The position numbers were made by a program, and so were the translations under genes. A DNA stretch of 64,000 bases from Heritagella_A intestinalis (lineage in GTDB: Bacteria > Bacillota > Clostridia > Oscillospirales > Acutalibacteraceae), in contig CAJFQF010000007.1 of NCBI GenBank assembly GCA_904418995.1, forward strand, positions 1-64,000, in the 5' to 3' direction. The number at the start of each line of letters is the position of its first letter. Within the stretch, counting starts at the first letter, position 1. The notes beneath the pieces were generated by a model, which was not told the DNA's origin, made no database searches, and saw nothing but the letters and a program-made list of their open reading frames with translations. This document shows positions 51,960 to 61,248 of this stretch, piece after piece.

Positions 51960-52676
51960 TTATTTCCCCTCCTTTTCCACTGGGGCCCCTTGGGGGCAGC
52001 CCGTTTTTTCTTCCATCAGTTTGGTGCAGGAAGCCGCCAGAGGACAGGACGCGCAGCCCAGTTCCGCCGGTTTCTGGCCCTTGCCCTCAGAGATGCGGTT
52101 GGCCAGGGCAATGAGCATCCCGAACACGAAGAAGCCTCCGGGAGGCAGGATGAAGATGATAATGGGCGGCATGAATCCAGCGGTGATGGGCACGCCGAAC
52201 ACGGTTCCGGCCCCCAGCAGCTCCCGGATGATGCCCATGAGAAGCAGGGCCACGGTGAAGCCCACTCCCATGCCCAGACCGTCCAGGATAGAGGGGAGCA
52301 CCGGGTGCTTGTTGGCGTACATTTCCGCCCGGCCCAGGATAATGCAGTTCACCACAATCAGGGGCAGGAAAATGCCCAGGGCTTTGTCCAGAGCCGGGGA
52401 ATAGGCCTGGATGAGCAGCTGCACAATGGTGACGAAAGCGGCGATAACGGTGATGTAAGCCGGGATGCGCACCTTGTCAGGGATGACCTTGCGCAGGGCC
52501 GAAATCACCGCATTGGAGCACACCAGCACAAAGGTGGTGGCCAGCCCCATGCCGATGGCGTTGCTGGCGGCGGTGGTGACGGCCAGGGTGGCGCAGGTGC
52601 CCAGCATCAGGCGGAGCACCGGGTTTTCCTTGACAATGCCTTTGGAAAATTCATGGAACAGTCCTTTTTTCTCCAT
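51960..52676 (-). CDS. rnfE: Rnf complex subunit E (membrane), with cysteine-rich tail
   Basis: 238 residues, the NqrD/RnfE family. KENPVLRLMLGTCATLAVTT and VNCIILGRAEMYANKHPVL carry the conserved intramembrane cysteines, and the topology mirrors RnfA. The C-terminus is extended by ~35 residues with CASCPLAASC and TGCPQ, four cysteines not needed for the known membrane cluster. The gene starts directly at the end of rnfG (TAAATG) with AGGAGGGAG ahead. Confidence 0.95.
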   Translation of the reverse strand: MEKKGLFHEFSKGIVKENPVLRLMLGTCATLAVTTAASNAIGMGLATTFVLVCSNAVISALRKVIPDKVRIPAYITVIAAFVTIVQLLIQAYSPALDKALGIFLPLIVVNCIILGRAEMYANKHPVLPSILDGLGMGVGFTVALLLMGIIRELLGAGTVFGVPITAGFMPPIIIFILPPGGFFVFGMLIALANRISEGKGQKPAELGCASCPLAASCTKLMEEKTGCPQGAPVEKEGK

Positions 52677-53216
52677 TTATGCTCCCTCCTTTACTTGATG
52701 ATATTCCTTGATAGCGTCGTTGACGGCGTTGGTCACCGCGTTAGTGGTGATGGTAGCGCCGGTCATGGCGGAGATTTCCCCCTCACCGGCGGTGGACTTG
52801 GTGACGGTGAAGCCGTTTTCCGGCGCCGGCTGCTGGAACTGGCTGCGGAAGGTTTCCTTTTCCGCGTTGGCCCCCAGGCCGGGGGTCTCGTTCTGGTCCA
52901 GAATCACCACGCCGGAGACGTTGCCGTCGGCGGTGATGCCCGTCATCACCTGGACATCGCCGCCGTACCCCTTGCTGGAGGTGACGAACACATAGCCCAC
53001 GGTTTCGCTACCCGCCAGGCCCACAGCATAGCCGTCCTTTTCTTCAAAGGAATCCGCGTCCGGGAGCACCTGCCGCCGGGATTCCTGCTCGGTAATCACC
53101 TGCTGCTGGGCGATGGTGTCCGCGGTCAGCTGGTTTACCCCCGCCAAAGCGGCGGTGGAGAGCAGGCAGATGACGCACAGGATGAGAGCGGGCTTCAAAA
53201 TTTCTTTTGCCTTCAT
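52677..53216 (-). CDS. rnfG: Rnf complex subunit G (covalent FMN protein)
   Basis: 179 residues: one N-terminal helix and an extracellular FMN-binding domain. The flavinylation motif is MTGATITT (T152-T158), where ApbE attaches FMN through a phosphoester to a threonine. ApbE is encoded in the same operon. The gene overlaps rnfD by 4 bases. Confidence 0.96.
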   Translation of the reverse strand: MKAKEILKPALILCVICLLSTAALAGVNQLTADTIAQQQVITEQESRRQVLPDADSFEEKDGYAVGLAGSETVGYVFVTSSKGYGGDVQVMTGITADGNVSGVVILDQNETPGLGANAEKETFRSQFQQPAPENGFTVTKSTAGEGEISAMTGATITTNAVTNAVNDAIKEYHQVKEGA

Positions 53217-54163
53217 TTGGATTCCCTCGCTTTCTTTTGGCTTCCAAAAGGCTTTGGAAGGGTAAACCGCTCAATGAGGGGCACCAGGATATTCATGAGC
53301 ACAATGGAATAGGAAACGCCCTCGGGCAGGGACGCAAACATGCGGATGAGCATGGTAAAGACGCCGCAGCCCAAAGCGTAGACAATCCGCCCGTTGCGGC
53401 TGATGGGGCTGGTGGTGTAGTCGGTGGCCATGAAGAACGCGCCGATGAGCAGGCCGCCGGAGAGCAAATCCACCAGGGGATCCCGGCCGGCGATGAGGGA
53501 AATCACCGCCACGGTGGCCAGATAGGTCACGGGAATCACCGGGCTGATGACCCGGCGGACTATTAAGTACACCCCGCCCAGAATCAGAGCCAGGGCGCAG
53601 GTTTCTCCCAAGCAGCCCCCGGTATTCCCCAGGAACAAATCCAGGTGGGAGAAAGTGAAGTCCCCGCCCTCCTTGAGGACGCCCAGGGGGGTGGCGGTGG
53701 TGGTGGCGTCGGTACCGTTGAGCCAGCCGAAGGCCGGGGTCCAGGTGCTCATGTCCCCGGGGAAGGAGTTCATGAGGATAATCCGGGCGGTGAGGGCCGG
53801 GTTCACAAAGTTCTGGCCAATGCCACCAAACATCTGCTTGACCACCACAATGGCCACCATCCCGCCAAAGGCCGCCATGAGGGGGTTCAGGGAAACCGGC
53901 AGGTTAAAGGCCAGCAGCAGGCCGGTGACGATACAGGACAAATCCGGCACGGTGTTGGAGCGCTTCATAATTTTGCGGCTCACATATTCGCTGAGCACGC
54001 AGGACAGCACCGTCACCGCCGCCAGCAGCAGGGCCCGGGGCCCGAAAAACACAAAGGAGGCGATGAGGGCAGGACATAGGGCGATAATTACATCCAGCAT
54101 AATCCGCTGGGTGGAAGCGCCGCTGCGCAGGTGCGGCGACGAGGATACAAGGAGCTTTTCCAT
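53213..54163 (-). CDS. rnfD: Rnf complex subunit D (ion-translocating membrane flavoprotein)
   Basis: 316 residues with about nine helices, NqrB/RnfD family. The covalent FMN motif lies in NGTDATTTATPLG (~165-177). PGDMSTWTPAFGWLNG precedes it. This subunit carries the sodium or proton path. Its ATG overlaps the rnfC stop by one base (TGATG). Confidence 0.96.
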   Translation of the reverse strand: MEKLLVSSSPHLRSGASTQRIMLDVIIALCPALIASFVFFGPRALLLAAVTVLSCVLSEYVSRKIMKRSNTVPDLSCIVTGLLLAFNLPVSLNPLMAAFGGMVAIVVVKQMFGGIGQNFVNPALTARIILMNSFPGDMSTWTPAFGWLNGTDATTTATPLGVLKEGGDFTFSHLDLFLGNTGGCLGETCALALILGGVYLIVRRVISPVIPVTYLATVAVISLIAGRDPLVDLLSGGLLIGAFFMATDYTTSPISRNGRIVYALGCGVFTMLIRMFASLPEGVSYSIVLMNILVPLIERFTLPKPFGSQKKARESK

Positions 54164-55500
54164 CAGCGTTTCCCTCCTGCTTGTTTCACATAGGATTTGC
54201 CCAGCCGGATGGCCTGGACCAGGCGGCGGTTGGCGGGGCAGTTATAGGCGCAGCTGCCGCACTCCATGCAGGTCATAATGCCGCGCTTTTCCAGGGATTC
54301 CACGTCCTTCTGCTCTGTGTACTGCTCCAGCAGGGTGGGCACCAGGAGCATGGGGCAGCTCTCCACGCACCGGCCGCACCGGATACAGGCGGTGGGCTCG
54401 GGCAGCTGGGCGTCCGCCTCCCAAAAGGCCAGGACGGCGTTGTTTTGCTTCAAAATGGGCAGGGAATCATCGGTCAGGGCCAAGCCCATCATGGGGCCGC
54501 CCATGAGGAGCTTCCGGGGAGGCTGGGCATAGCCGCCGCAGAATTCGATGACCTGGGCAATCCGGGTCCCGATGGGAACCAGCACGTTTTTCGGCTCCTT
54601 GATGGCAGAGCCATCGATGGTGACGCGCTTTTTCACCAGGGGCATCCCCGTGCGCAGATAGTCCGCCAGGAAGGCTATGGAGGTGATGTTCATCACCAGG
54701 CAGCCCACATCGGCGGGGAGCTTGCCTGTGGGAATCCGGCGGCCGGTACACGCCTGCACCAGCACTTTTTCGGCGCCCTGGGGATAGCGGGATTTCAAGG
54801 CCAGCACCCGCACATGGTTTTCCGGGTCACGCTGGTCGTCCTCGGCGATTTTGGAGAGGATCTCAATGACGTCGGGCTTGTTGTTTTCCACGGCGATGAG
54901 AACGCGCTCCACTCCCAGGATTTTTTTCACCGCGTAGACGCCGTCCAGCACGGAACCGGAATTCTCCAGGGCTTCCCGGTGGTCGGCGGTGACATAGGGC
55001 TCACACTCGGCGGCGTTGACGATGAGGGTGTCGATTTTGCCCAGGGCGTTGAGCTTGCTGTGGGCTGGGAAGCCCGCTCCGCCCAAGCCCACCAGGCCGG
55101 ATTCCCGCACGGCGGCCAGGAACTGCTCCGGGCTGTCCACTACGGGAGGACAGATGGCCGGGTCCGGCTCCATGAGGCCGTCGGAATCAATGACCACAGC
55201 GTCGCACACCTGGCCCCCGGGAAGCATCACCGGCTGAATCGCCGAGACAGTGCCGGACACGCTGGCGTGGATGGGCGCGCTGACAAAGGCGTCGCTGTCG
55301 GCAATTTTCTGGCCCAGATAGACATGGTCGCCTTTTTTCACCAGGGGCTGGCAGGGGGCGCCGATATGCTGCTGCATGGGCAGGGTCACCTGCTTTGGCG
55401 CAGGCAGGACGGCCGTGGGAATCTGGCTGGTATGTTTGTGATGGGGTACCCTGGCCCCGCCGTGGGTGCGGAAGGGGCGTTTCGGGAAGGTCCATTCCAT
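54163..55500 (-). CDS. rnfC: Rnf complex subunit C (NADH-binding)
   Basis: 445 residues. It oxidises or reduces NAD at the cytoplasmic face with FMN and two 4Fe-4S clusters. The N-terminal RnfC barrel has GGARVPHHK and the nucleotide region GLVGLGGAGFPAHSKL, with NAAECEPYVTADHRE. Cluster ligands are CIRCGRCVESCPM and CMECGSCAYNCPA. ATG 55500 follows GGAGTG by 8 bases; three codons upstream is a GTG with a poorer fit. It is the first rnf gene, 54 bases after the Gx-transporter gene. Confidence 0.96.
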   Translation of the reverse strand: MEWTFPKRPFRTHGGARVPHHKHTSQIPTAVLPAPKQVTLPMQQHIGAPCQPLVKKGDHVYLGQKIADSDAFVSAPIHASVSGTVSAIQPVMLPGGQVCDAVVIDSDGLMEPDPAICPPVVDSPEQFLAAVRESGLVGLGGAGFPAHSKLNALGKIDTLIVNAAECEPYVTADHREALENSGSVLDGVYAVKKILGVERVLIAVENNKPDVIEILSKIAEDDQRDPENHVRVLALKSRYPQGAEKVLVQACTGRRIPTGKLPADVGCLVMNITSIAFLADYLRTGMPLVKKRVTIDGSAIKEPKNVLVPIGTRIAQVIEFCGGYAQPPRKLLMGGPMMGLALTDDSLPILKQNNAVLAFWEADAQLPEPTACIRCGRCVESCPMLLVPTLLEQYTEQKDVESLEKRGIMTCMECGSCAYNCPANRRLVQAIRLGKSYVKQAGGKR

Positions 55501-55553
55501 CAGCTTCACTCCTTTTTTCTATATTTCTATGGTAAACAGGGGAAAGGGAATTC

Positions 55554-56069
55554 TTAAAGTTGGGATACGATCCGGTTTAACGGCGGCAGGAGGATGCCCA
55601 GGGCCAGGCCGGTGAGGGCCCCGGTGGCCGCTCCCAGCAGCGCCAGGAATGGCACATAAAATAATACCGCCTCCGACGTGAGAACGCAAGCCACTGCCAG
55701 CTGGGCCCCGTTATGGGCCAATGCCCCCGCCGCGCTGGAACCGATAAGCCCAAACCCCAGCTTCCGCAGGAACAGCCACAGCACCAGGGTGCTCAAAAGG
55801 CTCCCGGCGGTGCTCATCAGCCCCGCCGTCACGCCCCGGGTCAGGAAGGCGAAAAGGCCTTTTGTCAGGGCAATGGCCATGGCCGGCCCCAATCCCAGGT
55901 TCCCGACGGCGTACATACTCACAATATTGGAAAGCCCCAGCTTGGCTCCCGGAGGCATCCCGGGAATGGGGGGCAGCAGGGATTCCAGCAGGGAGAGCAC
56001 CAGGGCTACCGCTGCCAGAATTCCCGTAAAGGCTACAAATTTTGCAGAAGAACGTGCTGTTTTCACCAT
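55554..56069 (-). CDS. Gx transporter family membrane protein (HepS component I-like)
   Basis: 171 residues with five hydrophobic helices. SLLPPIPGMPPGAKLGLSNI and the GVTAGLMSTAGSLLSTLVLW segment fit the Gx_transporter/heptaprenyl-diphosphate-synthase component I annotation, a family related to ECF substrate-binding subunits. It lies between the NusG_II gene and rnfC. The family often accompanies ApbE-dependent flavoproteins, so it may bring flavin or quinone precursors to the membrane, though this is an inference. Confidence 0.8.
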   Translation of the reverse strand: MVKTARSSAKFVAFTGILAAVALVLSLLESLLPPIPGMPPGAKLGLSNIVSMYAVGNLGLGPAMAIALTKGLFAFLTRGVTAGLMSTAGSLLSTLVLWLFLRKLGFGLIGSSAAGALAHNGAQLAVACVLTSEAVLFYVPFLALLGAATGALTGLALGILLPPLNRIVSQL

Positions 56070-56079
56070 TCGTCCCCCT

Positions 56080-56475
56080 TTATCCGGTTGTGGCGTCCAG
56101 GCCGCCGTTGGTGTCTTCCCCGATCATCCGCACCGCCACCCGGGCCGGCAGGCACACGGCGCTCTGGCCCGGCCGGGTCAGTACGCCGGTATTCACGCAG
56201 ATTTGGTCCGGGCAGGCGGACTCTGTAATAGCAATCTCTCCCGGCCCCACCTGGATGGTCACGGGAATCTCCCCGTCCAGATGGATTTCTTCCGTCTCGG
56301 TGACCCGGCTCAAATCAATCCGGCGGAGCTCCTGTCCGTTCTGCTCAATGACTGCCACTGGGGCGGCGTCTCCCCGGGGAATCCAGGACAGGAACCCCAA
56401 AGCGGCGATAAGCACCGCCGCCAGAAATACCAGCAAATCCCGTTTGCGGAATAGCCGGAACTCCCGCCCGGCCAT
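56080..56475 (-). CDS. NusG domain II-containing extracellular protein
   Basis: 131 residues: a basic start, one membrane helix (~10-28) and a small beta domain with EQNGQELRRIDLSRV, ITESACPDQICVNTGVL and LPARVAVRM, the NusG_II fold with two cysteines. It overlaps apbE by the TGATG junction. The pair with Gx transporter is a recurring module beside rnf and apbE in Firmicutes. Its function is unknown; the outward orientation and cysteines suggest an electron-transfer or flavin-handling accessory. Confidence 0.85.
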   Translation of the reverse strand: MAGREFRLFRKRDLLVFLAAVLIAALGFLSWIPRGDAAPVAVIEQNGQELRRIDLSRVTETEEIHLDGEIPVTIQVGPGEIAITESACPDQICVNTGVLTRPGQSAVCLPARVAVRMIGEDTNGGLDATTG

Positions 56476-57539
56476 CACAGGGCCTCCTGGGAGACGGTGT
56501 AGCCGTCGGCCGTCAGTTCAAAATCCAGCTCTCCCGCCACAGTGACGTGGTGAGCTTCGTCCACAAACACGGCGCTGGCCCCCATTTCTTTCAGTACCGG
56601 CAGGCTGTCCTCCAAGCCCAGCACAAAGCAGGCCGTGGCCAGGGCGTCGCTGACCGCCCCGTTTTCATGGACTACCGTCACGGACAACAGGCCCGTTTCC
56701 GCCGGATAGCCGGTTTTCGGGTCCAGCAGGTGGTGATAGGTGACCCCATCCTGGGTAAAGGTCTTTTCATAGCTGCCGGAGGTGGACACGCAGCAGGCTT
56801 CCAAATTCAGCACGCCCAAACCATTGGTGGCTTCCCCTTCCGGGTCCCGGACCGCCACCCGCCAGGGGGTGCCGTCGGGCTTGCTGCCATAGAGGCCGAT
56901 GCTGCCCCCTACGGCCACAACGCCCCCGGTAAGGCCGGCGTCTTCGTAGATTTCCAGGGCGGTATCGCAGGCCGCCCCTTTGCCCACGCCCCCCAAATCC
57001 ACGCCGTTGCCGTGGTTCCGCAGGGAAGCGGTGTTGTCCTGGGTGTTGATGCGCAGGAACTCATAGCCGATGGAGGGGAGCAGTTCCTGAATTTGGGAAT
57101 CCTCCGGCAGGGTGGGCTCCTCCGCGTCGAAATTCCACAGGGCGCTGACAGGCAGGATCGTGGGGTCGTAGGCTCCGCCGCTGGCCTGGGCCACAGAGAG
57201 GGCCTCCTCCAGTACCTGAATGGTGCGGGCGTCCAGCTCCAGCCATTCAGTGCCGGCGGCGGTGTTGAGCTTTTCCATATCGGAATCCGCCACCCGCCAG
57301 GAAATCAGATTTTCCAGCTCCGTCACTGCGGAGGCGGTTTCCGAAGCGGCCTCCTCGGCGCCGGTTCCATAGAGGGTCTGCTGGACATAGGAGCCCATGG
57401 CCCAGGAGGTGGATTCATAGCCAGAGGAGGACTGGGGATACAGAAGCATACAGGCCAGGATGGCCGCCAGCAGGATGATACACGCGCCGGCAATGGCCGT
57501 CCATTTTTTCAAAGAGGGAAGGGAATCCGTGTGTTTCAT
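56475..57539 (-). CDS. apbE: FAD:protein FMN transferase
   Basis: 354 residues. ApbE transfers FMN from FAD to Thr in RnfG and RnfD. Motifs are GAYDPTILPVSALWNF, NGVDLGGVGKGAACD and LLDPKTGYPAETGLLSVTV (Mg and FAD sites). An N-terminal hydrophobic segment ends ILAC at Cys 29, a fair lipobox, so it acts outside the membrane where its targets are. ATG 57539 has GGAGG five bases upstream; the ATG at 57551 would put that site inside the gene. It is the first gene of the nine-gene operon. Confidence 0.94.
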   Translation of the reverse strand: MKHTDSLPSLKKWTAIAGACIILLAAILACMLLYPQSSSGYESTSWAMGSYVQQTLYGTGAEEAASETASAVTELENLISWRVADSDMEKLNTAAGTEWLELDARTIQVLEEALSVAQASGGAYDPTILPVSALWNFDAEEPTLPEDSQIQELLPSIGYEFLRINTQDNTASLRNHGNGVDLGGVGKGAACDTALEIYEDAGLTGGVVAVGGSIGLYGSKPDGTPWRVAVRDPEGEATNGLGVLNLEACCVSTSGSYEKTFTQDGVTYHHLLDPKTGYPAETGLLSVTVVHENGAVSDALATACFVLGLEDSLPVLKEMGASAVFVDEAHHVTVAGELDFELTADGYTVSQEAL

Positions 57540-57604
57540 AGTCGCCTCCATTTTAAGAGTCCAACGGGGAGCGGGCCTTTTCCCGGCTCCCGCAGCTTAG
57601 GAAC

Positions 57605-57613
57605 AGTATAGCA
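57605..57613 (-). promoter_or_regulatory. Extended -10 promoter of the apbE-rnf operon
   Basis: On the minus strand TGCTATACT, an extended -10 (TGnTATAAT-like), 66 bases before the apbE start. No good -35 hexamer is present, as is common for this class. Confidence 0.5.
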
Positions 57614-57741
57614 TAGTTCTTTCGGCAAGAAAAGAAAAGAATCCTTCCGGTGCTGGTGTTTTTGGTGATTCTGTGGTACGATAAAGTAGAAAAAGAAAAA
57701 CAAACTCTCTCAGAAAAATAGAGAAAGGAAGTGAAGCGCAA

Positions 57742-58707
57742 ATGCTGGATATAGTAGCGCTTGGCGAGTTGTTGGTGGATTTGGTACATAAAGGGGACAA
57801 CGAGGCCGGATACCCCATCCTGCACGCCAACCCCGGCGGCGCGCCCGCCAATTTCCTGTGCGCGGCGGCGGCCTGCGGGGCCCAGACCGCCATGATCGGC
57901 AAGGTGGGCAGCGACGCTTTTGGCCGTATGCTCACAGAAACCCTCACAGAGCGGGGCGTCAATGTACAGGGCGTTACCGCCACTCCGGAAGCCTTTACCA
58001 CCCTGGCCTTTGTCACGGTGGATCAAAACGGGGACCGGGAATTTTCCTTCGCCCGCAAGCCCGGGGCGGATATGACCCTTTCCGTAGAGGATTTGCGGTA
58101 CAGCCTGCTGCGGAATACCCGTGCCTTCCATTTTGGCACCATCTCCATGACCGCTGAGCCGTCCCGCACAGCTACCCGGAAGGCCGTGGAAATTGCCCGG
58201 GAATCCGGGGCCATGATTACCTTTGACCCCAATTATCGGGCGTCCCTGTGGCGCGATGAGGGCGAAGCAGCGGAGCAGATGCTCTGGGGCGTGAAGAACG
58301 CCGATATTGTCAAGATCAGCGAGGAGGAAATCCGCCTGCTCCTCAACGAGACGCCGGAAGAAGGGGCCCGCCGTCTGGTGGAAAAATTCCATGTGAAGCT
58401 GGCGCTGGTGACCCTGGGCGAAAAGGGTGTCTTTTTTGCCAGTAAAAACGCCAGCGGCCTGGTGTTTGCCTTCCGTGACCTGAAACCGGTGGACGCTACC
58501 GGGGCGGGGGATATTTTTGCCGGCAGCGCCATTACCAGAATTTTGCAGAGCGGCAAAGCCCCGGAAGAGCTCACCTGTGAGGAGCTGACGGAGATCTGCC
58601 GGTTTGCCAACGCCGCAGCGGGGATTTCCGTGACCCGGAGCGGCGGGATTCCCAGTATCCCCAAGAGCGCAGAGGTGGAGGCTTATCTCACAAAGCAGCA
58701 GGGATAA
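57742..58707 (+). CDS. PfkB-family sugar kinase (fructokinase-like)
   Basis: 321 residues, ribokinase fold. The N-terminal substrate region is VALGELLVDLVHKGDN with NPGGAPANFLCAAAACG, the second family signature with the catalytic Asp is DATGAGDIFAGSAI, and MITFDPNYRASLW is characteristic of fructokinases. RBS GAAAGGAAGTGAAG precedes the ATG. The gene ends 55 bases before a serine hydrolase gene without a terminator. Fructose is the best guess; ribokinase- or KDG-kinase-like use cannot be excluded. Confidence 0.92.
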   Translation: MLDIVALGELLVDLVHKGDNEAGYPILHANPGGAPANFLCAAAACGAQTAMIGKVGSDAFGRMLTETLTERGVNVQGVTATPEAFTTLAFVTVDQNGDREFSFARKPGADMTLSVEDLRYSLLRNTRAFHFGTISMTAEPSRTATRKAVEIARESGAMITFDPNYRASLWRDEGEAAEQMLWGVKNADIVKISEEEIRLLLNETPEEGARRLVEKFHVKLALVTLGEKGVFFASKNASGLVFAFRDLKPVDATGAGDIFAGSAITRILQSGKAPEELTCEELTEICRFANAAAGISVTRSGGIPSIPKSAEVEAYLTKQQG

Positions 58708-58762
58708 CAGGCTACGCAGTGTGTGATTTCAATCCGCGGGAAAACGAAAGGTGGAGTTGAAT

Positions 58763-60238
58763 TTGGAATTGCAAAGAGTTACGCCGGAATCCGTGGGAGT
58801 GCGTTCCCAGGGAATCCTATCATTTTTAAAGGCGCTGAAGTCCCGGGGTCTGGAAGCTCACAGCCTGATGATTCTGCGCCACGGCAAGGTGTGCGCCGAG
58901 GGCTGGTGGCGGCCTTATGGCCCCCGGGTAGCCCACCCCATTTTTTCCTTCAGCAAGTCTTTTACCTCCACGGCTATCGGCTTTGCCGAGCAGGAGGGCC
59001 TCTTAAAGCTGGAAGAGCGGGTGGTGGATATTTTTCCGGATTTGCTGCCGGAGACCGTCTCCGATAATTTGCGGGAAATGAACCTGTATCACCTGCTGAC
59101 CATGACCTGCGGTCACGATACCGAGGAGCCTTCCTGGGACCATCCCGACTGGATTCGGCGGTTTCTGGCCCATCCGGTGCTCCATAAGCCCGGCGCTCAT
59201 TTCCTCTATAATACCCAAGGCACCAACCTGTTGGCGGCAGTGCTCTACCGCAAGACCGGAGAGCACCTGTTGGACTACCTGCGTCCCCGGCTGCTGGAGC
59301 CTTTGGGAATCACAGGAGCAACTTGCGCCAAGCTGTCCGACGGTACGGATATGGGCGGCGGTGGATTTTGCGTATGTACAGAGGATTTGGCCCGGTTTAT
59401 GCAGTTCGTTTTGCAAAAGGGCCTTTGGGAAGGAAAACGGCTGCTCAATGACCGGTGGTTCCGGTGCGCCTGCACCAAACAGGTGGAGAATTACGGAGAG
59501 AAGGATTGGGGCCGGGGCTACGGCTTCCAGTTCTGGCAGTGTACGCCGTGGGGCGTTTTCCGGGCAGACGGAGCTTTCGGCCAATTCGGCATCGCCATTC
59601 CTCAGAAGGATGCGGTAGTGGTAATTACCAGCGCAGTGGAGATGATGCAGAAAGTGCTGGACTGTGTGTGGGAATTCCTGCTGCCTGCCATGGATGACGG
59701 CTCCCTGCCCGGGGACGATGCTGCAGCGGCCCGGTTCCGCCGTAAGCTGTCCCATTTGGAAATCCATCCCTTCCCCGCCAGCTGCAGCGGCTCTAATGAA
59801 GCCCTGTTCCAGGGGAAGAAATTGATCCCGGAAAAACCCCTCTGCGGCTTTGACCAGCTCATCGGCATAGTAGGACCCGGGCTGGTGGAGTTCGGCGGGC
59901 CTTTGACGTCCCTGGGATTTTCCTTTGGTTTGGGGGAGATGACCCTATCCGTCAAGCAGGAGGGAGCAGAATTCTCCCTTCCCGTGGGCATGGACGGCCA
60001 TTTCCGCACCACAGAAACCCCGGTGGGAGATTATGCCGCCCAGGGCCGTTGGCGCAGCCATGGGGTTTTGGAGATAGAAGTCCGCCGGCTGGGAGTGAGC
60101 CTTTCCGGCGCCCGCCTGCTGTTCCGATTGGCGGCGGACGGCTCTATGAAGCTGGAACGGGACGATATTCTTCCCTGTGAAAACAGCGGTTCCTTCTCCA
60201 TGGAACCCGTAGTTCTGCGGGAAGCAGGCCGGAACTAA
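58763..60238 (+). CDS. Beta-lactamase-fold serine hydrolase
   Basis: 491 residues. The class C/penicillin-binding fold has the SxxK pair S62-K65 in IFSFSKSFTST and the YNT motif in FLYNTQGTNLLAAVLY. HGKVCAEGWWRPYGP and MTCGHDTEEPSW match esterase/beta-lactamase-like proteins of unknown role. The last ~140 residues form a beta-rich lipocalin-like domain. There is no signal peptide, so it acts in the cytoplasm. Start TTG 58763 is proposed because AAGGTGGAG ends six bases before it; GTG 58751 would place this site inside the gene. Use against a cell-wall peptide, ester or lactone is undetermined. Confidence 0.85.
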   Translation: MELQRVTPESVGVRSQGILSFLKALKSRGLEAHSLMILRHGKVCAEGWWRPYGPRVAHPIFSFSKSFTSTAIGFAEQEGLLKLEERVVDIFPDLLPETVSDNLREMNLYHLLTMTCGHDTEEPSWDHPDWIRRFLAHPVLHKPGAHFLYNTQGTNLLAAVLYRKTGEHLLDYLRPRLLEPLGITGATCAKLSDGTDMGGGGFCVCTEDLARFMQFVLQKGLWEGKRLLNDRWFRCACTKQVENYGEKDWGRGYGFQFWQCTPWGVFRADGAFGQFGIAIPQKDAVVVITSAVEMMQKVLDCVWEFLLPAMDDGSLPGDDAAAARFRRKLSHLEIHPFPASCSGSNEALFQGKKLIPEKPLCGFDQLIGIVGPGLVEFGGPLTSLGFSFGLGEMTLSVKQEGAEFSLPVGMDGHFRTTETPVGDYAAQGRWRSHGVLEIEVRRLGVSLSGARLLFRLAADGSMKLERDDILPCENSGSFSMEPVVLREAGRN

Positions 60239-60263
60239 TTTAAATACTGCAAATGGAAAAAGG

Positions 60264-60300
60264 AACGCCCGGAGGAAATCACATGCCTCCGGGCGTTTTG
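60264..60300. terminator. Bidirectional terminator between converging genes
   Basis: AACGCCCGGAGG (60264-60275) pairs with CCTCCGGGCGTT (60286-60297), then TTT. It serves both the hydrolase and the AraC gene. Confidence 0.9.
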
Positions 60301-60306
60301 CAGCTT

Positions 60307-61248
60307 TTATCCCTGATATTGTTTCCGGTATTCTGTGGGCAGCACCTGGGCGGCCTCTTTAAAGGCCTTAGTAAATTTTCCCTGGGTCTCATAGCCCACC
60401 TTTTGGGCAATGACGGCTATGCTGTCGTTGGTTTCCCGCAGGAGCTTGCGGGCCTGTTCCATCCGGTATTCCTTTACGTAAGAGGCGATAGGCATCCCGT
60501 ACACCGCCTTAAAAACGGATTTCAGGGAAGAAGTGTTGATGAGGTACTTTTTCGCCAGGAATTCAATGGTAAACCGTTGGTCCAGATGGGCCACCAGGAA
60601 ATCCCGAATCTCCCGGATGCGCTCCGTCTGCTGGGAGCCGTATTGGGTCAGGGCCTGCTGGCTTTCCGGCTCCATCTGCTGGAGATACAGAAGGAGTTCC
60701 AGGGCCTTGAGCTTGTAATACGGCGTCCGCATAGGCGGCTTCAGGCCGTAGAGGGGTGCAAAAATCCCCTGAATCTCACGGTTGGAAGGGATGCCCAGGG
60801 GCTTACCCGGGGCGCAGAATTTTTCATAAAGCGCCTGGGGGGCAAAGCCTGCTTCCCGGAGAAGGGCTGGGCATTCCCGGGCCAGGATCTGCAGGTCTGC
60901 GGTCACGGCAATCCCCTCGTACCAGCCCAAAGGCAAAGCCATCTCGGAATCCGCGCAGCATCCCAGGGAGTGCAGGCACAGATCTCCCGGCCCCAGATAG
61001 ACGGCGGCGCCCCGCATATTCCAGCCCATGCGGCCGGCGCGGCAGTGGTTGATTTCCAGGACGCTGTCCATAGCTTTGTGGCAGAACTGCACCCGGTCCG
61101 CCTGATATTGATGGAGGGAAACCTCAATGCCGGGAAACACCGAGAAGCTCTCAATACGTCCCTTCCCCCGGGTACAGGCTGTCAGCGCTTCCCAGGGCTT
61201 GGGAAACGGGCCGGGATGATGGGTAACGGAAAAGGTGCCTTGGGGCAC
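60307..61248 (-). CDS. AraC-family transcriptional regulator
   Basis: 313 residues from the GTG at 61248. The C-terminal ~100 residues hold the double HTH: FTIEFLAKKYLINTSSLKSV and DSIAVIAQKVGYETQGKFTK, the latter with the usual FTKAF block. The N-terminal ~200 residues resemble the PchR/YbtA-type ligand domain seen in siderophore regulators. The reading frame stays open upstream for about 20 codons with sensible protein sequence (ETEIAQAIACAL) and an AGGTG site at 61313-61317, but no ATG, GTG or TTG; a non-standard ATA or ATC start near 61305 is possible. Confidence 0.87.
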   Translation of the reverse strand: MPQGTFSVTHHPGPFPKPWEALTACTRGKGRIESFSVFPGIEVSLHQYQADRVQFCHKAMDSVLEINHCRAGRMGWNMRGAAVYLGPGDLCLHSLGCCADSEMALPLGWYEGIAVTADLQILARECPALLREAGFAPQALYEKFCAPGKPLGIPSNREIQGIFAPLYGLKPPMRTPYYKLKALELLLYLQQMEPESQQALTQYGSQQTERIREIRDFLVAHLDQRFTIEFLAKKYLINTSSLKSVFKAVYGMPIASYVKEYRMEQARKLLRETNDSIAVIAQKVGYETQGKFTKAFKEAAQVLPTEYRKQYQG

